From: Opitutaceae bacterium | Lineage (GTDB): Bacteria > Verrucomicrobiota > Verrucomicrobiia > Opitutales > Opitutaceae | Direction of reading: 5' to 3' | DNA: 51,126 nt | Assembly (NCBI GenBank): GCA_028281165.1 | Contig: JANQKI010000122.1 | Span: forward strand, 1-51,126 | Part shown: in pieces, positions 9,358-18,637 of the stretch | Numbering within the stretch: the first letter of the stretch is position 1 | Layout: every line of letters begins with the position of its first letter | Program-made: the position numbers and the translations under genes | Notes under the pieces: model-generated | The model's input: only the letters and a program-made list of their open reading frames with translations | Told to the model about the DNA's origin: nothing | The model's database searches: none

Positions 9358-10617
9358 ATGGCTGAACTAGAAGGAAACTGCATCGTCGGACAATCAGGTG
9401 GCCCCACCGCCGTCATAAACGCTAGTCTGGCAGGCGTTGTCGAAGAGGCGCTTAATCACGAGTGCATCGAGGAAATTTACGGGAGCCTAAACGGGGTTGT
9501 GGGCATCTTAAACGAGGATTTCATCGACTTGGCTTCAGAGTCTCAACAGACGATTCGCGGCCTTCGCCACACTCCCGGAGCTGCCTTAGGCACTTGCCGT
9601 TTCCAGTTCAAAAAACAGGCCGACTACGAGCGCGCTTTGGAAGTTTTCAAGACCCATAATATCCGCTATTTCTTCTACATTGGGGATAGCGATTCCATGG
9701 CGACGGCTGACAAGCTGAATAGCATGGCTCAAGAAATTGGATACGCTTTGAGAGTCATTGGCATTCCCAAAACGATCGACAATGATATCAGCGCTACGGA
9801 TCACTGCCCCGGTTACGGCAGCGTCATCAAGCACGTGGCCACTATCGTTCGTGAGATGGCTTGCGACAATGATTCAATCGGGCAGGGCGATTACGTCTCC
9901 ATATTGGAAGTAATGGGAAGAAATGCTGGCTGGATTGCGGCTGGGGCTGCTTTGGCCAAACGCAGGGATCATCCACACGATCCGCCCCACCTGATTTATC
10001 TGCCCGAGGTTCCTTTCTCTGCTCAACAGTTTCTCGACGACGTTAAGCGAGCCTTGAGCCGCGAGCGATTCTGTATGGTAGTCGTTAGCGAAGGTCTTGT
10101 TGATTCCGACGGAAACTATGTAGCGCTTGGCTCCACCAGCACAGATGCCTTCGGCCATGTGCAGCTTGGAGGTACCGGCGAGTTTCTGCGTAGCATGGTT
10201 GAGAGCCGTTTGGGCGTGAGCGCTCGCTCTTGCAAGTTAGGCATTTCCCAGAGATCCGCTATCCATTGCGCGTCCAAGGCAGATGCCGAGGAGGCCTATC
10301 TCGCTGGTCAGGCAGCGGTCTTGGCCGCAGTTGAAAAAGGCGAAACTGGCAAAATGGTCACCTTGCTGAGAGGCGAGTCTGATTTCTACAAGGCGGAAAC
10401 CGGTTTGGTAAATCTCTCAGATGTCGCTGAAAGCACGAAGCGGATTCCTGCCGATTGGATCAACGACGATGGGGTCAGCATGAATTATCCCTTTGTTAAG
10501 TACGCTCAACCGCTTATTGCTGGCGAAGTGGATGTTCCTTTTGAAAACGGCTTGCCCAGCTTCGCCCGCGTTCGTGGCGAGAAGATCGACAAGCTTCTGC
10601 AAGCTTACGAGCTCTAG
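9358..10617 (+). CDS. pfp: Pyrophosphate--fructose-6-phosphate 1-phosphotransferase
   Basis: The 419-residue enzyme interconverts fructose 6-phosphate and fructose 1,6-bisphosphate. The N-terminal phosphate-binding loop GQSGGPTAVIN is present. Two positions that usually set the phosphoryl donor point to PPi rather than ATP. The loop equivalent to E. coli GGDGS reads GDSDSM (an Asp in the donor-selecting place), and the catalytic segment reads PKTIDND with Lys after Pro, where ATP enzymes have Gly. The GYGSVIKHVATI and ILEVMGRNAGW substrate-binding segments are intact. A PPi enzyme makes glycolysis reversible and spares ATP. Donor specificity is inferred from these residues. There is no Shine-Dalgarno before the ATG. 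Confidence 0.9.
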   Translation: MAELEGNCIVGQSGGPTAVINASLAGVVEEALNHECIEEIYGSLNGVVGILNEDFIDLASESQQTIRGLRHTPGAALGTCRFQFKKQADYERALEVFKTHNIRYFFYIGDSDSMATADKLNSMAQEIGYALRVIGIPKTIDNDISATDHCPGYGSVIKHVATIVREMACDNDSIGQGDYVSILEVMGRNAGWIAAGAALAKRRDHPHDPPHLIYLPEVPFSAQQFLDDVKRALSRERFCMVVVSEGLVDSDGNYVALGSTSTDAFGHVQLGGTGEFLRSMVESRLGVSARSCKLGISQRSAIHCASKADAEEAYLAGQAAVLAAVEKGETGKMVTLLRGESDFYKAETGLVNLSDVAESTKRIPADWINDDGVSMNYPFVKYAQPLIAGEVDVPFENGLPSFARVRGEKIDKLLQAYEL

Positions 10618-10784
10618 CAGATAACGGCCACTGCAAACTCTCTTTCTGCTTTCCCAGTTTCAGCTACTATTAGCTGCTTCATAGGGGAAAAGCTGATATT
10701 GCATTCGGGGAGCAGCCTCGTGTTGCTCAACGCTAGTCAATCTGATTCAAACACTTCCGTAATCTGCGAACCTCTCGCTACGAT

Positions 10785-12605
10785 ATGGAATCGCTCCCTT
10801 ACTGGAAACGTCCTGAACGCTGGCTGGCATTTTTTCTTACCTTCTTAGGCGTTTGCTCGTTACTTGCAATTCTTCCAGTGCCGGAGGTTGTTCCTCCTGA
10901 AGATGTCGATTCGGTTGAGGCCACGATCGAAGCTCCTGTTTCCTTTCTAGACAGCCTTCGTGAGGAAGCGATTGGGGTTCAGGCGAAAGGCCACTGGACA
11001 TCGCTCCTCCCACCCATCTTGGCGGTGATGGTCGCCTCGTTTTTCCGTTCCATGGTGTTCGCTTTGCTAACCGCTTTTGTAGCAGGTGGTTTTCTCTCCT
11101 TTGGGCTTAACCCGATTTCTACCGCAATTCTCTCTGTAAATGATTTCATAATACAAAGCCTCCTCTCGCAATTCAGCCTCTACATCTTCCTCTTTCTCTT
11201 TTCGCTTGTGGGCATGATCCATGTGGTCTCGCGAAATGGCGGTTTGGAAGGCTTGGTGAACAGCCTGGCAAAATGGGCCAATGGCCCCCGGCGTACGAAA
11301 GTAACCATTGGGTTGGCAGGGCTCATCCTCTTTTTTGATGACTATTCTAATACCATCGTAGTGGGAAATACGATGCAGAAGCTCTCAGACAAGTGGCGTA
11401 TCTCCCGCGAAAAGCTTGCCTACCTTGTCGATTCGACGACCGCTCCTGTTGCTGGTCTAGCTATCCTTTCGACCTGGATAGCGTTTGAAGTTATGATTCT
11501 TGGAACGGAGGCAGGTAGACTTGGTATAGAAGAATCTGGATACGCCATTTTCCTGCAAATGCTTCCTATGCGCTTTTATTGCATCGGAACGCTCATATTT
11601 CTTTTCATGTCTTCCGCCATGGGACGAGATTTTGGACCTATGTTCAAAGCCGAGAAACGAGCGGCGGAAACGGGCAAAGTGGTGGCGGACGATAGTTCCA
11701 GACTGGGCATTCAACCCTCCCGAAGCATGGAGCCGAATCCGGACGTTCCACGTCGCATGATCAATGCTTTGCTTCCTATCCTTGTAGTCGTTTTTGGCAT
11801 TGTATTCGGAATCTTGATTCTAGGATACGCCAGAATGTCGTCCGCTGGAAATACGTTTTCCTTTTTCAGTCTAACCGATTGGCAAACTGCTTTCGGCATG
11901 GCGGTCGATAATCCTGAGTCGGAAAGCGATCCGGGGGTGATGCCGGTTTTGTTTTTCGCTTCGGTCGCAGGCGCAATTGTGGCCTTTGCACTGTCGGTTT
12001 ACCAAAAACTGCTGACCCCTCGCCAAACGGTCGCCGCCTACGTTCGAGCGATGCCTACTATGTGGATGGCAATATTCATTCTGCTCATGACATGGTCGAT
12101 GCAGACGATCTGCCACACTTTAGGCACCTCCGACTACTTGATAGCGTTGCTGGGAGACAGGATGCCTCCTTGGTCTATCCCGCTCTTCACGTTTCTTTTG
12201 GCAGCTGGCGTTGCTTTCTCGACAGGTACCAGTTGGGGAGCCATGGGGCTGCTTATCCCGACGGTACTGCCGCTAGCTCACTCTGCTATGTCGTTAGAGC
12301 CCGGATACGAAATTATCTTCTATCTCACTGCAGCAGCCATCCTGGATGGAGCGATATTCGGCGATCATTGCAGCCCTATAAGCGATACCACGGTGCTTAC
12401 ATCGATATCTACTGGTTGTGATCACATCGCTCACGTGCATACCCAACTGGTTTACGCCGTGACTACCATGGCTTTGTGTGGATTATTCGGATACTTGGCA
12501 GTGGGAGGAAATTTTCCTATTTGGATATTTTATATCCTATTTCCGCTCTTCGCCTTCTTGATCCTGCGCTTTGTTGGTCGTCCTACGCCCGAACATGTCG
12601 GTTAG
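10785..12605 (+). CDS. nhaC: NhaC-family Na+/H+ antiporter
   Basis: The 606-residue polytopic inner-membrane protein has about eleven to twelve hydrophobic segments. Family signatures are visible: LVGMIHVVSRNGGLEGL, FFDDYSNTIVVGNTM with the paired acidic residues in a membrane segment, STTAPVAGLAILSTW, and near the C-terminus GDHCSPISDTTVLTSISTG followed by DHIAHVHTQL. It is predicted to export Na+ in exchange for protons, which fits a marine host. An N-terminal extension of about 80 residues lies between the first hydrophobic segment and the transporter core. The gene converges with the DNRLRE-protein gene 13 bases away. The preceding 167-base intergenic stretch shows no clear promoter or terminator. 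Confidence 0.88.
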   Translation: MESLPYWKRPERWLAFFLTFLGVCSLLAILPVPEVVPPEDVDSVEATIEAPVSFLDSLREEAIGVQAKGHWTSLLPPILAVMVASFFRSMVFALLTAFVAGGFLSFGLNPISTAILSVNDFIIQSLLSQFSLYIFLFLFSLVGMIHVVSRNGGLEGLVNSLAKWANGPRRTKVTIGLAGLILFFDDYSNTIVVGNTMQKLSDKWRISREKLAYLVDSTTAPVAGLAILSTWIAFEVMILGTEAGRLGIEESGYAIFLQMLPMRFYCIGTLIFLFMSSAMGRDFGPMFKAEKRAAETGKVVADDSSRLGIQPSRSMEPNPDVPRRMINALLPILVVVFGIVFGILILGYARMSSAGNTFSFFSLTDWQTAFGMAVDNPESESDPGVMPVLFFASVAGAIVAFALSVYQKLLTPRQTVAAYVRAMPTMWMAIFILLMTWSMQTICHTLGTSDYLIALLGDRMPPWSIPLFTFLLAAGVAFSTGTSWGAMGLLIPTVLPLAHSAMSLEPGYEIIFYLTAAAILDGAIFGDHCSPISDTTVLTSISTGCDHIAHVHTQLVYAVTTMALCGLFGYLAVGGNFPIWIFYILFPLFAFLILRFVGRPTPEHVG

Positions 12606-12618
12606 CAGGCCCAAATTG

Positions 12619-14178
12619 CTAGTCAGCATCGTAAATCTCGACCAGCCCAATTCCCGCCTCGCCGCTTACAGAAGAGAGTATCACCCCGTAGGTGCCTGCT
12701 CCAAGCGTAACTAAGAGAGCGGCGTCTTTGCTGCCTGACAATAGGGTGGCTGCTCCGATATCGTCTGCCGTCTGAGCGATTTCCGCCGCGTTGGTATTCT
12801 CTCCCCAGTTGTCGTTAAAGTCGATGATGCTTCCAGATTCCGCGTCCACTAAATGCAGCTGTGGGTCGGCTTGCTTTTCTTCCTCGGTCAGGCCTTGCAA
12901 GCTGGGACCAACTCCTCTGAGTAGAAGCTTCTTTGCCTTGCCGGCAGGGATGACGAATCCCGCAATCAGCGATTCATCTGCATTGCCAATCCGAGCTCTC
13001 GTTGAAAGGTTGACTAGTCTCACGCCATCTGGGGAGTCGGCGTCCCTATCGTATATTTCCAGTAGTCCCACTCCGGATCCTTCTTGTTCGTTTTCCAAGC
13101 GAGCCGAATAGATACCAGGATTCAAGGTCATAATGATGGCTGCGTCGCCAGAGTTTGGCGACAATGGAAAAGCGCCCACCGTGTTATTCGCGTCGATGAT
13201 GGCTTGAGCCGACTGATCCACATCCCAATCAAGATTCTCGCCGATAAGATTCACTCCATCGAAGATTCCAATCTTCGGTTCCGCCAATCTATTTGCAATG
13301 GCCTCCCCTGGTATTCCAGGTCCAACGCCACGTATCAGCAAATCTCTCGGCGCGGCTCCTTCCACTACGAATCCGGCTATCATTATATTGTTGCCGGGTC
13401 CCGTGAAGCCTCTTGAGGAGATATTCACCAACCGGTTTGGTGGGATTGCTTGACCTGTTGTGTATTCAATTATCAATACGGGTTTAGTTGGCGTTACTAA
13501 ATCGCTTGCGAAGTTGAAACTGGTGCGACTGTCAAAGCGTTTAGCGGTCACTACGTCCACTTCGTCGCCAATGAGCATCCAGCCATGATTTGAAGACGGG
13601 TTGTCAAGCCACACTTGAACGTCGTTGGCGAGACCAGGGCCTTCCCAGGTATAGAATTGGAATTTGTCTCCTATCGGTTCTACACTGCTTGGCGTTGGAT
13701 CGAAATCGCCCCCTTCGTTGTTCCAAAGCGTATCCGGAAAACTAGTATGAAACCAAGTTGCATCTCCCGGCTGGGCAGAGGCTCCGACCCCTTCTCCTTG
13801 GGAAGCGTCCGAAGCTCCTTCTCCCCATTCCTGAAGCGCTCTATGCAAGGCGACGTCGGTTGTTTTAACGCCACCCTCTCGTTTTGTATTCGAAAGATAA
13901 AGTCGCAGATCCGCTCGAAGGATGGTGGCTCCTTGAGGTATGGCTCCTGCGACGTCAAACTCGATTAGGCCTCTGCGTATTTTGAATCGCGCCCCGATAT
14001 CCGTTCTTCCGGCAAAGAAATAATCCCCTGCTCCGTTGGAGAAGGTGAAGCTCGGGTTGTTGGGGTCGATGGTCTCGGGCTCGAAAATCGTATTGTCCTT
14101 AAACGGAAGCAGCTCAACGACTTCTGCTGATAAGACGTGTGTAAAGAATATAAATCCTATAAAGAGAATTCTAGGCAT
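12619..14178 (-). CDS. Exported DNRLRE-type protein with doubled C-terminal module
   Basis: The 519-residue protein has a signal peptide (RILFIGFIFFTHVLSAE). Residues about 20-240 form a DNRLRE-like beta domain: a region with FAGRTDIGARFKIRRGLIEFDV, then ATILRADLRLYLSNT, and late in the domain VQVWLDNPSSNHGWMLIGDE. Two tandem copies of a roughly 130-residue module follow (about 250-375 and 385-517). Each begins LVNISxR and contains LLIRGVGPxxxG; they end with GLLEIYD and GLVEIYDAD. The same doubled module ends the two large proteins upstream, so this gene probably belongs to the same system. It lies 115 bases downstream of the second cassette copy, after a strong hairpin. Function unknown; the protein is presumably surface or extracellular. 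Confidence 0.72.
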   Translation of the reverse strand: MPRILFIGFIFFTHVLSAEVVELLPFKDNTIFEPETIDPNNPSFTFSNGAGDYFFAGRTDIGARFKIRRGLIEFDVAGAIPQGATILRADLRLYLSNTKREGGVKTTDVALHRALQEWGEGASDASQGEGVGASAQPGDATWFHTSFPDTLWNNEGGDFDPTPSSVEPIGDKFQFYTWEGPGLANDVQVWLDNPSSNHGWMLIGDEVDVVTAKRFDSRTSFNFASDLVTPTKPVLIIEYTTGQAIPPNRLVNISSRGFTGPGNNIMIAGFVVEGAAPRDLLIRGVGPGIPGEAIANRLAEPKIGIFDGVNLIGENLDWDVDQSAQAIIDANNTVGAFPLSPNSGDAAIIMTLNPGIYSARLENEQEGSGVGLLEIYDRDADSPDGVRLVNLSTRARIGNADESLIAGFVIPAGKAKKLLLRGVGPSLQGLTEEEKQADPQLHLVDAESGSIIDFNDNWGENTNAAEIAQTADDIGAATLLSGSKDAALLVTLGAGTYGVILSSVSGEAGIGLVEIYDAD

Positions 14179-14260
14179 TGAGAGGCATTTACGGATACTA
14201 AATAGAGCGGTGCGAGATCAGCTAACTTAAGCTAATTCCGCTACCTCTCTTACGACGGCT

Positions 14261-14294
14261 ATCGAAGGGAAAGGAGTTCCTTTCCCTTGTCGAT
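14261..14294 (-). terminator. Strong hairpin between the cassette and the DNRLRE gene
   Basis: A perfect 11-bp inverted repeat (AAGGGAAAGGA ... TCCTTTCCCTT) with a 2-base gap is flanked by ATCG/CGAT that extends the stem across a bulge. It starts at the stop codon of the 964-residue gene. No T-tract follows on the minus strand, so it may act as an mRNA 3' stabiliser or attenuator between the two genes rather than a full terminator. Confidence 0.5.
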
Positions 14295-17188
14295 TATTCG
14301 TTCGGCAATTCGTACACCTCAACCAGAGCCACACCTGTTGTGCCATCGCGTCCGGTCACGAACGCGGCATAGCTTCCCGGTTCAAGTTCCAATAGAAGAG
14401 CGGCGTCTCGGCTATTATTCGCTAGCGGTGCGGCTCCGACCAGCTGCGTGGCGGCATTTAGGCTCTGCAGATTGAGGGAATCCTGCCATGAACTATTGGT
14501 GGCGATTGGCGTTCCCGACAAAGTCACGAGTTGCAGAATCGGATCTTCCAGATAGCCCGCGACATCCTGATCGCGAAGACCTGGGCCAACCGCCCGCACC
14601 AGAACTTTGGTTGGAATATCTCCTGATACGACAATACCAGGGATGAGTAACTGCTCTCCATTCCCCACGAAAGCTCGAGATGAAATGTTGATCAAGCGAG
14701 TAAGATTACTACCGATTTCGTAGACTTCGACCATCCCGACGCCTGTCGATTCATTTTCGCCACTCAGTACGGCTCCGTAGCTTCCCGGTTGAAGTTGAAT
14801 GATGAATACAGCATCCTCTGAATTGGTTGGCAGGGCAAAAGCTCCTACGCTATTGGCGGCTGCAGCTAATTCCGACTGATTCGATGCATTGCTCCATCCC
14901 GCATTGCTAGCAATGACCTGTCCGCCTCCATAAAGATCGACTCTGGGCTGATGTAATATATTTTCACTACTAATTCCCGGCAAGCTTGGACCAACGCCTC
15001 GAATAAGAACGGTTTTCGGCTCAGGTCCATCGACAACGAATCCGGCGATCAAGACATTAGCTCCCGTACCCACGTAGGCGCGTGTCGAGATGTTTATGAG
15101 ACGCTTGTCGGTGACGACAATTTCAGCTGGTTCGCTCTGCGTGGACCCGGAGGAAGTTGACGCGACGACGTAGTACGATCCTTCGTCCTCCGGACGAGCA
15201 GTAGATAGTACCAATTGGCTTTGCGTGGCTCCTGGAATGGCTGCTCCATTCTTGTACCATTGGTAGGAAACGTCATTTTGAGAGACCGCCTCGGCGGTAA
15301 GAATCGTTTGGTTTCCATGAAATGCGATTTCGCTAACCGGTTGTTCGACAAAGGCCGGAGTGGCTGGTAAGGGCAATACGGATACATTCGCCGATTGGCT
15401 TAAAGCCTCTCCCACAGGTGAGGAAACTCGCACCGTGTAGCTTCCTGCATCCGCTGAGCTGGCATTTGAAATTACGAGTGATTTGCTGCTCTGAGTGGAA
15501 ACCGTCGAACCGTTTTTCATCCATTCGTAAGTGAATGGGCCTGTTCCCGTTGCCTCAACGTTTAGGGTAATGGATTTTCCAACATAGCCATCGGTATTTT
15601 GAGGATGGGCAACGATGGATGGTGGCGTGGCTTGATCGGTTCTTGCTAGCCCGATTGAGGAAGAGCCATCGGTAAAACCGATGCGCAAGGCGAGATTGCC
15701 GGCGTCGTTAAAGTCTCCGATATTGAGATTGGCAATGGTTTTCAGCTGGCCTGGTCTTGTCTCGATGGTGTCACCTTCGCGAGCGACCAAATTTAGAAAG
15801 CCATCTGTATCGATCGCCCAGATACCGTAGTCTGTAGTATCGCTTACGACATCGCCTTGTCCGTCAAGACTGGCTACGAAAGCGACTTGACCGAGTTCAT
15901 TGATGAAAGGCTGACCGAATGTGGAAAAGCTCGTCCCGTTAAAGGTTCCGGGCACTTGCTGTCCGGTTTCGGCGATGAGCGACCAGGCTCCGGAACCTGA
16001 TCTGAGAAGGATGGCTTGATTGGGAGTTTCACTACTATTGCCTACCATGTGAGCGAGGAAGGCAACGTCTCCTCTTTCATTGATGACAGGATCGAAAAGA
16101 GTATCCAATAATAGAGTGGACGTTCCGATGACCAGAGCATTGGCCGTGGTTGCGATAGCGGTTGAGCCTGATCCTGTGACCTGGTAGATACCTTCGCTTT
16201 CAGCAGCGTTTGCAATGCTCGCCCAAACAACAATTGATCCATTGCTATTGGCGGCAGGTTTGCCGAAATAGGCAAAAGCTCCACCAGTTGCTGTATCGAT
16301 TGATCCACTACGAAGCAAAGGAATGGCATTTGTCTCAGGCTCGACGAGCCAAAGTCCTAAATTATTCGTTTCGTCTACCGCTCCCCCCGTCTCGAGTTCC
16401 GCAAGTAGGACTCCTTTGTCGGAACTAACGGGCGTATAGCTATCGACTCTAGCTAGCGGAGTCGTATCACCTGGTAGAGCCAAGCCTGTCAGAGCCATTA
16501 AGGTTGGTTTGGGAATCGACCACGTCTCGGATGCTTTGGCTTGTTGATGCCATAGCCCGGCGACGCCCTCGTAGTTGCCGTTTTCCAGTACTCCAGTGAA
16601 CGTGAATGTCTTCGGTTCGACGATACTCGGGTTGCTGATAAAATCGTATTTGCCTCCGTCTTCCGCTTGATTTCCCGAGAAATCGATAGCCGCCTTGTCC
16701 CACATGCGAGCTAGTACATCAAGGTGTGGCGTGATCTGCCCGCCTTGATTTACAACCCATCCAATCCATATGCTTCGCCTTCGGTCGGCCCAGCTCGGAC
16801 CCTCGACTTTGCCGCGAAACATGGTTATGCCCGAGTCGCTTATGCGTGGTTGTTCGAAGAATTCGTAGATATCGTCGTCTCCAGGATCGGGGGCAATACC
16901 TCCGGTACTGGCGAGCAGGTGATTTGTACCGCCAGCATGCATACAGACGGTTTCGAATCTTCTCGAATCACCCGTTTCATATTCCTGGACATTAGCCCCA
17001 AAGGCCACCTCTCCGTACCGATTAATGGTAGGGAGTGAATAGGAGTCGAAAGTTAGTGAAGGCTCTAAGCCGATTGTATCTCCCGACTGAGAGATAATGG
17101 TAATGGATCCGGCATGTCCTGTTGATGCAATGGCAAAGATTGAACTCAGCAGAAGGCCGCTAGCTAATGTCTTAAAGTCTCTTTTCAT
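14294..17188 (-). CDS. Large exported NxxGxxAF-repeat / Ig / doubled-module protein (copy B)
   Basis: The 964-residue protein starts with a signal peptide (LLLSSIFAIASTGHAG). Residues about 30-510 hold about eight units of roughly 60 residues with the core pattern NxxGxxAF. Clear ones are PTINRYGEVAFGANV, DPVINERGDVAFLA, PFINELGQVAFVAS and DFNDAGNLALRI. These probably form a beta-propeller (inference). Two Ig-like domains follow at about 515-600 and 605-690, with W-x-K-N-G and D-x-G-x-Y patterns. Two LxNISxR...VLIRGVGP...LVEVYE modules end the protein. There is no PEP-CTERM or other sorting tail. It is third in an operon after DUF1800 and DUF1501, 61 bases from the DUF1501 stop. Function unknown; it is likely surface-exposed or secreted. 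Confidence 0.75.
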   Translation of the reverse strand: MKRDFKTLASGLLLSSIFAIASTGHAGSITIISQSGDTIGLEPSLTFDSYSLPTINRYGEVAFGANVQEYETGDSRRFETVCMHAGGTNHLLASTGGIAPDPGDDDIYEFFEQPRISDSGITMFRGKVEGPSWADRRRSIWIGWVVNQGGQITPHLDVLARMWDKAAIDFSGNQAEDGGKYDFISNPSIVEPKTFTFTGVLENGNYEGVAGLWHQQAKASETWSIPKPTLMALTGLALPGDTTPLARVDSYTPVSSDKGVLLAELETGGAVDETNNLGLWLVEPETNAIPLLRSGSIDTATGGAFAYFGKPAANSNGSIVVWASIANAAESEGIYQVTGSGSTAIATTANALVIGTSTLLLDTLFDPVINERGDVAFLAHMVGNSSETPNQAILLRSGSGAWSLIAETGQQVPGTFNGTSFSTFGQPFINELGQVAFVASLDGQGDVVSDTTDYGIWAIDTDGFLNLVAREGDTIETRPGQLKTIANLNIGDFNDAGNLALRIGFTDGSSSIGLARTDQATPPSIVAHPQNTDGYVGKSITLNVEATGTGPFTYEWMKNGSTVSTQSSKSLVISNASSADAGSYTVRVSSPVGEALSQSANVSVLPLPATPAFVEQPVSEIAFHGNQTILTAEAVSQNDVSYQWYKNGAAIPGATQSQLVLSTARPEDEGSYYVVASTSSGSTQSEPAEIVVTDKRLINISTRAYVGTGANVLIAGFVVDGPEPKTVLIRGVGPSLPGISSENILHQPRVDLYGGGQVIASNAGWSNASNQSELAAAANSVGAFALPTNSEDAVFIIQLQPGSYGAVLSGENESTGVGMVEVYEIGSNLTRLINISSRAFVGNGEQLLIPGIVVSGDIPTKVLVRAVGPGLRDQDVAGYLEDPILQLVTLSGTPIATNSSWQDSLNLQSLNAATQLVGAAPLANNSRDAALLLELEPGSYAAFVTGRDGTTGVALVEVYELPNE

Positions 17189-17249
17189 GGTTGATTGGTA
17201 TCTTTGCGAATTTCAGGAATTCCGAATTGCCGAGGAAACAACGGTAGAT

Positions 17250-18602
17250 TTATACGAAATCAATCGGATTGAACTCTGCGGGCTGATTGGGGAAGATTTC
17301 TGTCATCGCAGAAGCTGGTGTCTGCATCCAATTCTCCAGTACACTGCGATACACCGTTCTGAAATCGATGTTGTAATCCATGCTATCTCGCTTGACTCGG
17401 GCGTCCTCGGCGAGATCGGGGTACTTGCCGAAGAATTGGCCTCCCTTGACAGCTCCTCCCATCATGAAAAGCGATTCGGCGGCTCCATGGTCAGTTCCAC
17501 GACTGCCATTTTCGATGACCTTTCTGCCGAATTCGCTGAAGGTCATGATTAGCATCCTATCCCAAAAACCACTCAACTTCATTTCTTCGACAAAAGCTCC
17601 CAAGCCTCCGTTCAAGGTATTCAATAAATCGAAGTGACGTCCCGAAAGTGGATTTCCACCGCTTTGATTGTTGTGCGTGTCGTATCCATTTTGATGCACG
17701 TAGTAGATCGAAGTATTCATGCCTCCTTTGATGAGACGAGCGATACGATTCATGTCGCGACCGAATCCTGAATTGGGCCAGTCTTCGACTAGCATTTCGC
17801 CACCGTTTTCGGACGCTTCCTGAACGTTTCTAGCGCTGATCATAGCATTGTGCGTGGAGCGCTGAACAAATGAGAGCGCTTCGCTGCTAAGATCGATGCC
17901 GTCATCAACCCGGTGGTCGAGGCCGATTAATTCACGGTATAGATTCTCTAGTGGAACGTCGCGTCCCACCATTTCCAAGTCACGCCATCCATATTGATCT
18001 GGATCGCGAAAACTCACACTCGGGCTGGCTCCCTCAGATGTTTTAAAGGCGGAGGTGGAGCGTGTGGCCAGCTCTATGGCTTGTGTAGCGTCGCAACCAC
18101 TACATTGATTCGAAAAGTATCGGCCGATCCAGCCGTCTTTTGCCTCAGTGTTTGGCTGGGCCGAGTGCCAGTAGTCGAAAGAAGTGAAATGCGAAAGATT
18201 AGGATTTGGATAGCCGACTCCGTTAACGATTGCCAGGTCACCCTCTTGCCATAGCTGGTGAAGGCTTGTCAGATTCGGGTGCAGCGCCAGTTGCTCATTT
18301 GCGCCAGTGACGCTGGGACCTTGACCAACTTGCAGAACGCCGTGTTGCGTGCTTAGACTTATGGTCGGTCTGGCTCCCAAGTATGTAGAGTTCGTGTAAG
18401 GTATGACTGTATTGAGTGTGTCATTACCTCCACCTAGTTCTACAATAACCAAGATGGGTCCTTGTCCACCTTGAGGCGGTAGAGATTGAGCTCGAGCGTC
18501 AAGCTGGAATAGCGTTTCGTGGAGAAAGGCAGGCAATGTCAGCGAAGTCGCTGCGCCCCATGCCGATTTCCTAATAAATTCTCTTCGCGATACATCTATC
18601 AT
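17250..18602 (-). CDS. DUF1501 protein, Tat-exported, alkaline-phosphatase-like fold (copy B)
   Basis: The 450-residue protein opens with a twin-arginine signal (SRREFIRKSAWGAATSLTLPAF), so it should be exported folded. Family hallmarks are present: LVIVELGGGNDTLNTVIP near residue 50, LSHFTSFDYWHSA, NGYDTHNNQ, and the metal-site-like FSEFGRKVIENGSRGTDHGAAE. DUF1501 belongs to the alkaline phosphatase/sulfatase-like superfamily, but no reaction is established. It is paired, as is usual, with DUF1800, which ends 35 bases upstream. It is a clear paralogue of the copy at 23366-24730, with most motifs identical. Confidence 0.88.
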   Translation of the reverse strand: MIDVSRREFIRKSAWGAATSLTLPAFLHETLFQLDARAQSLPPQGGQGPILVIVELGGGNDTLNTVIPYTNSTYLGARPTISLSTQHGVLQVGQGPSVTGANEQLALHPNLTSLHQLWQEGDLAIVNGVGYPNPNLSHFTSFDYWHSAQPNTEAKDGWIGRYFSNQCSGCDATQAIELATRSTSAFKTSEGASPSVSFRDPDQYGWRDLEMVGRDVPLENLYRELIGLDHRVDDGIDLSSEALSFVQRSTHNAMISARNVQEASENGGEMLVEDWPNSGFGRDMNRIARLIKGGMNTSIYYVHQNGYDTHNNQSGGNPLSGRHFDLLNTLNGGLGAFVEEMKLSGFWDRMLIMTFSEFGRKVIENGSRGTDHGAAESLFMMGGAVKGGQFFGKYPDLAEDARVKRDSMDYNIDFRTVYRSVLENWMQTPASAMTEIFPNQPAEFNPIDFV

Positions 18603-18637
18603 TTTCGTATTGGGTCAAAGGTTTCAGCTTCTTGCTT

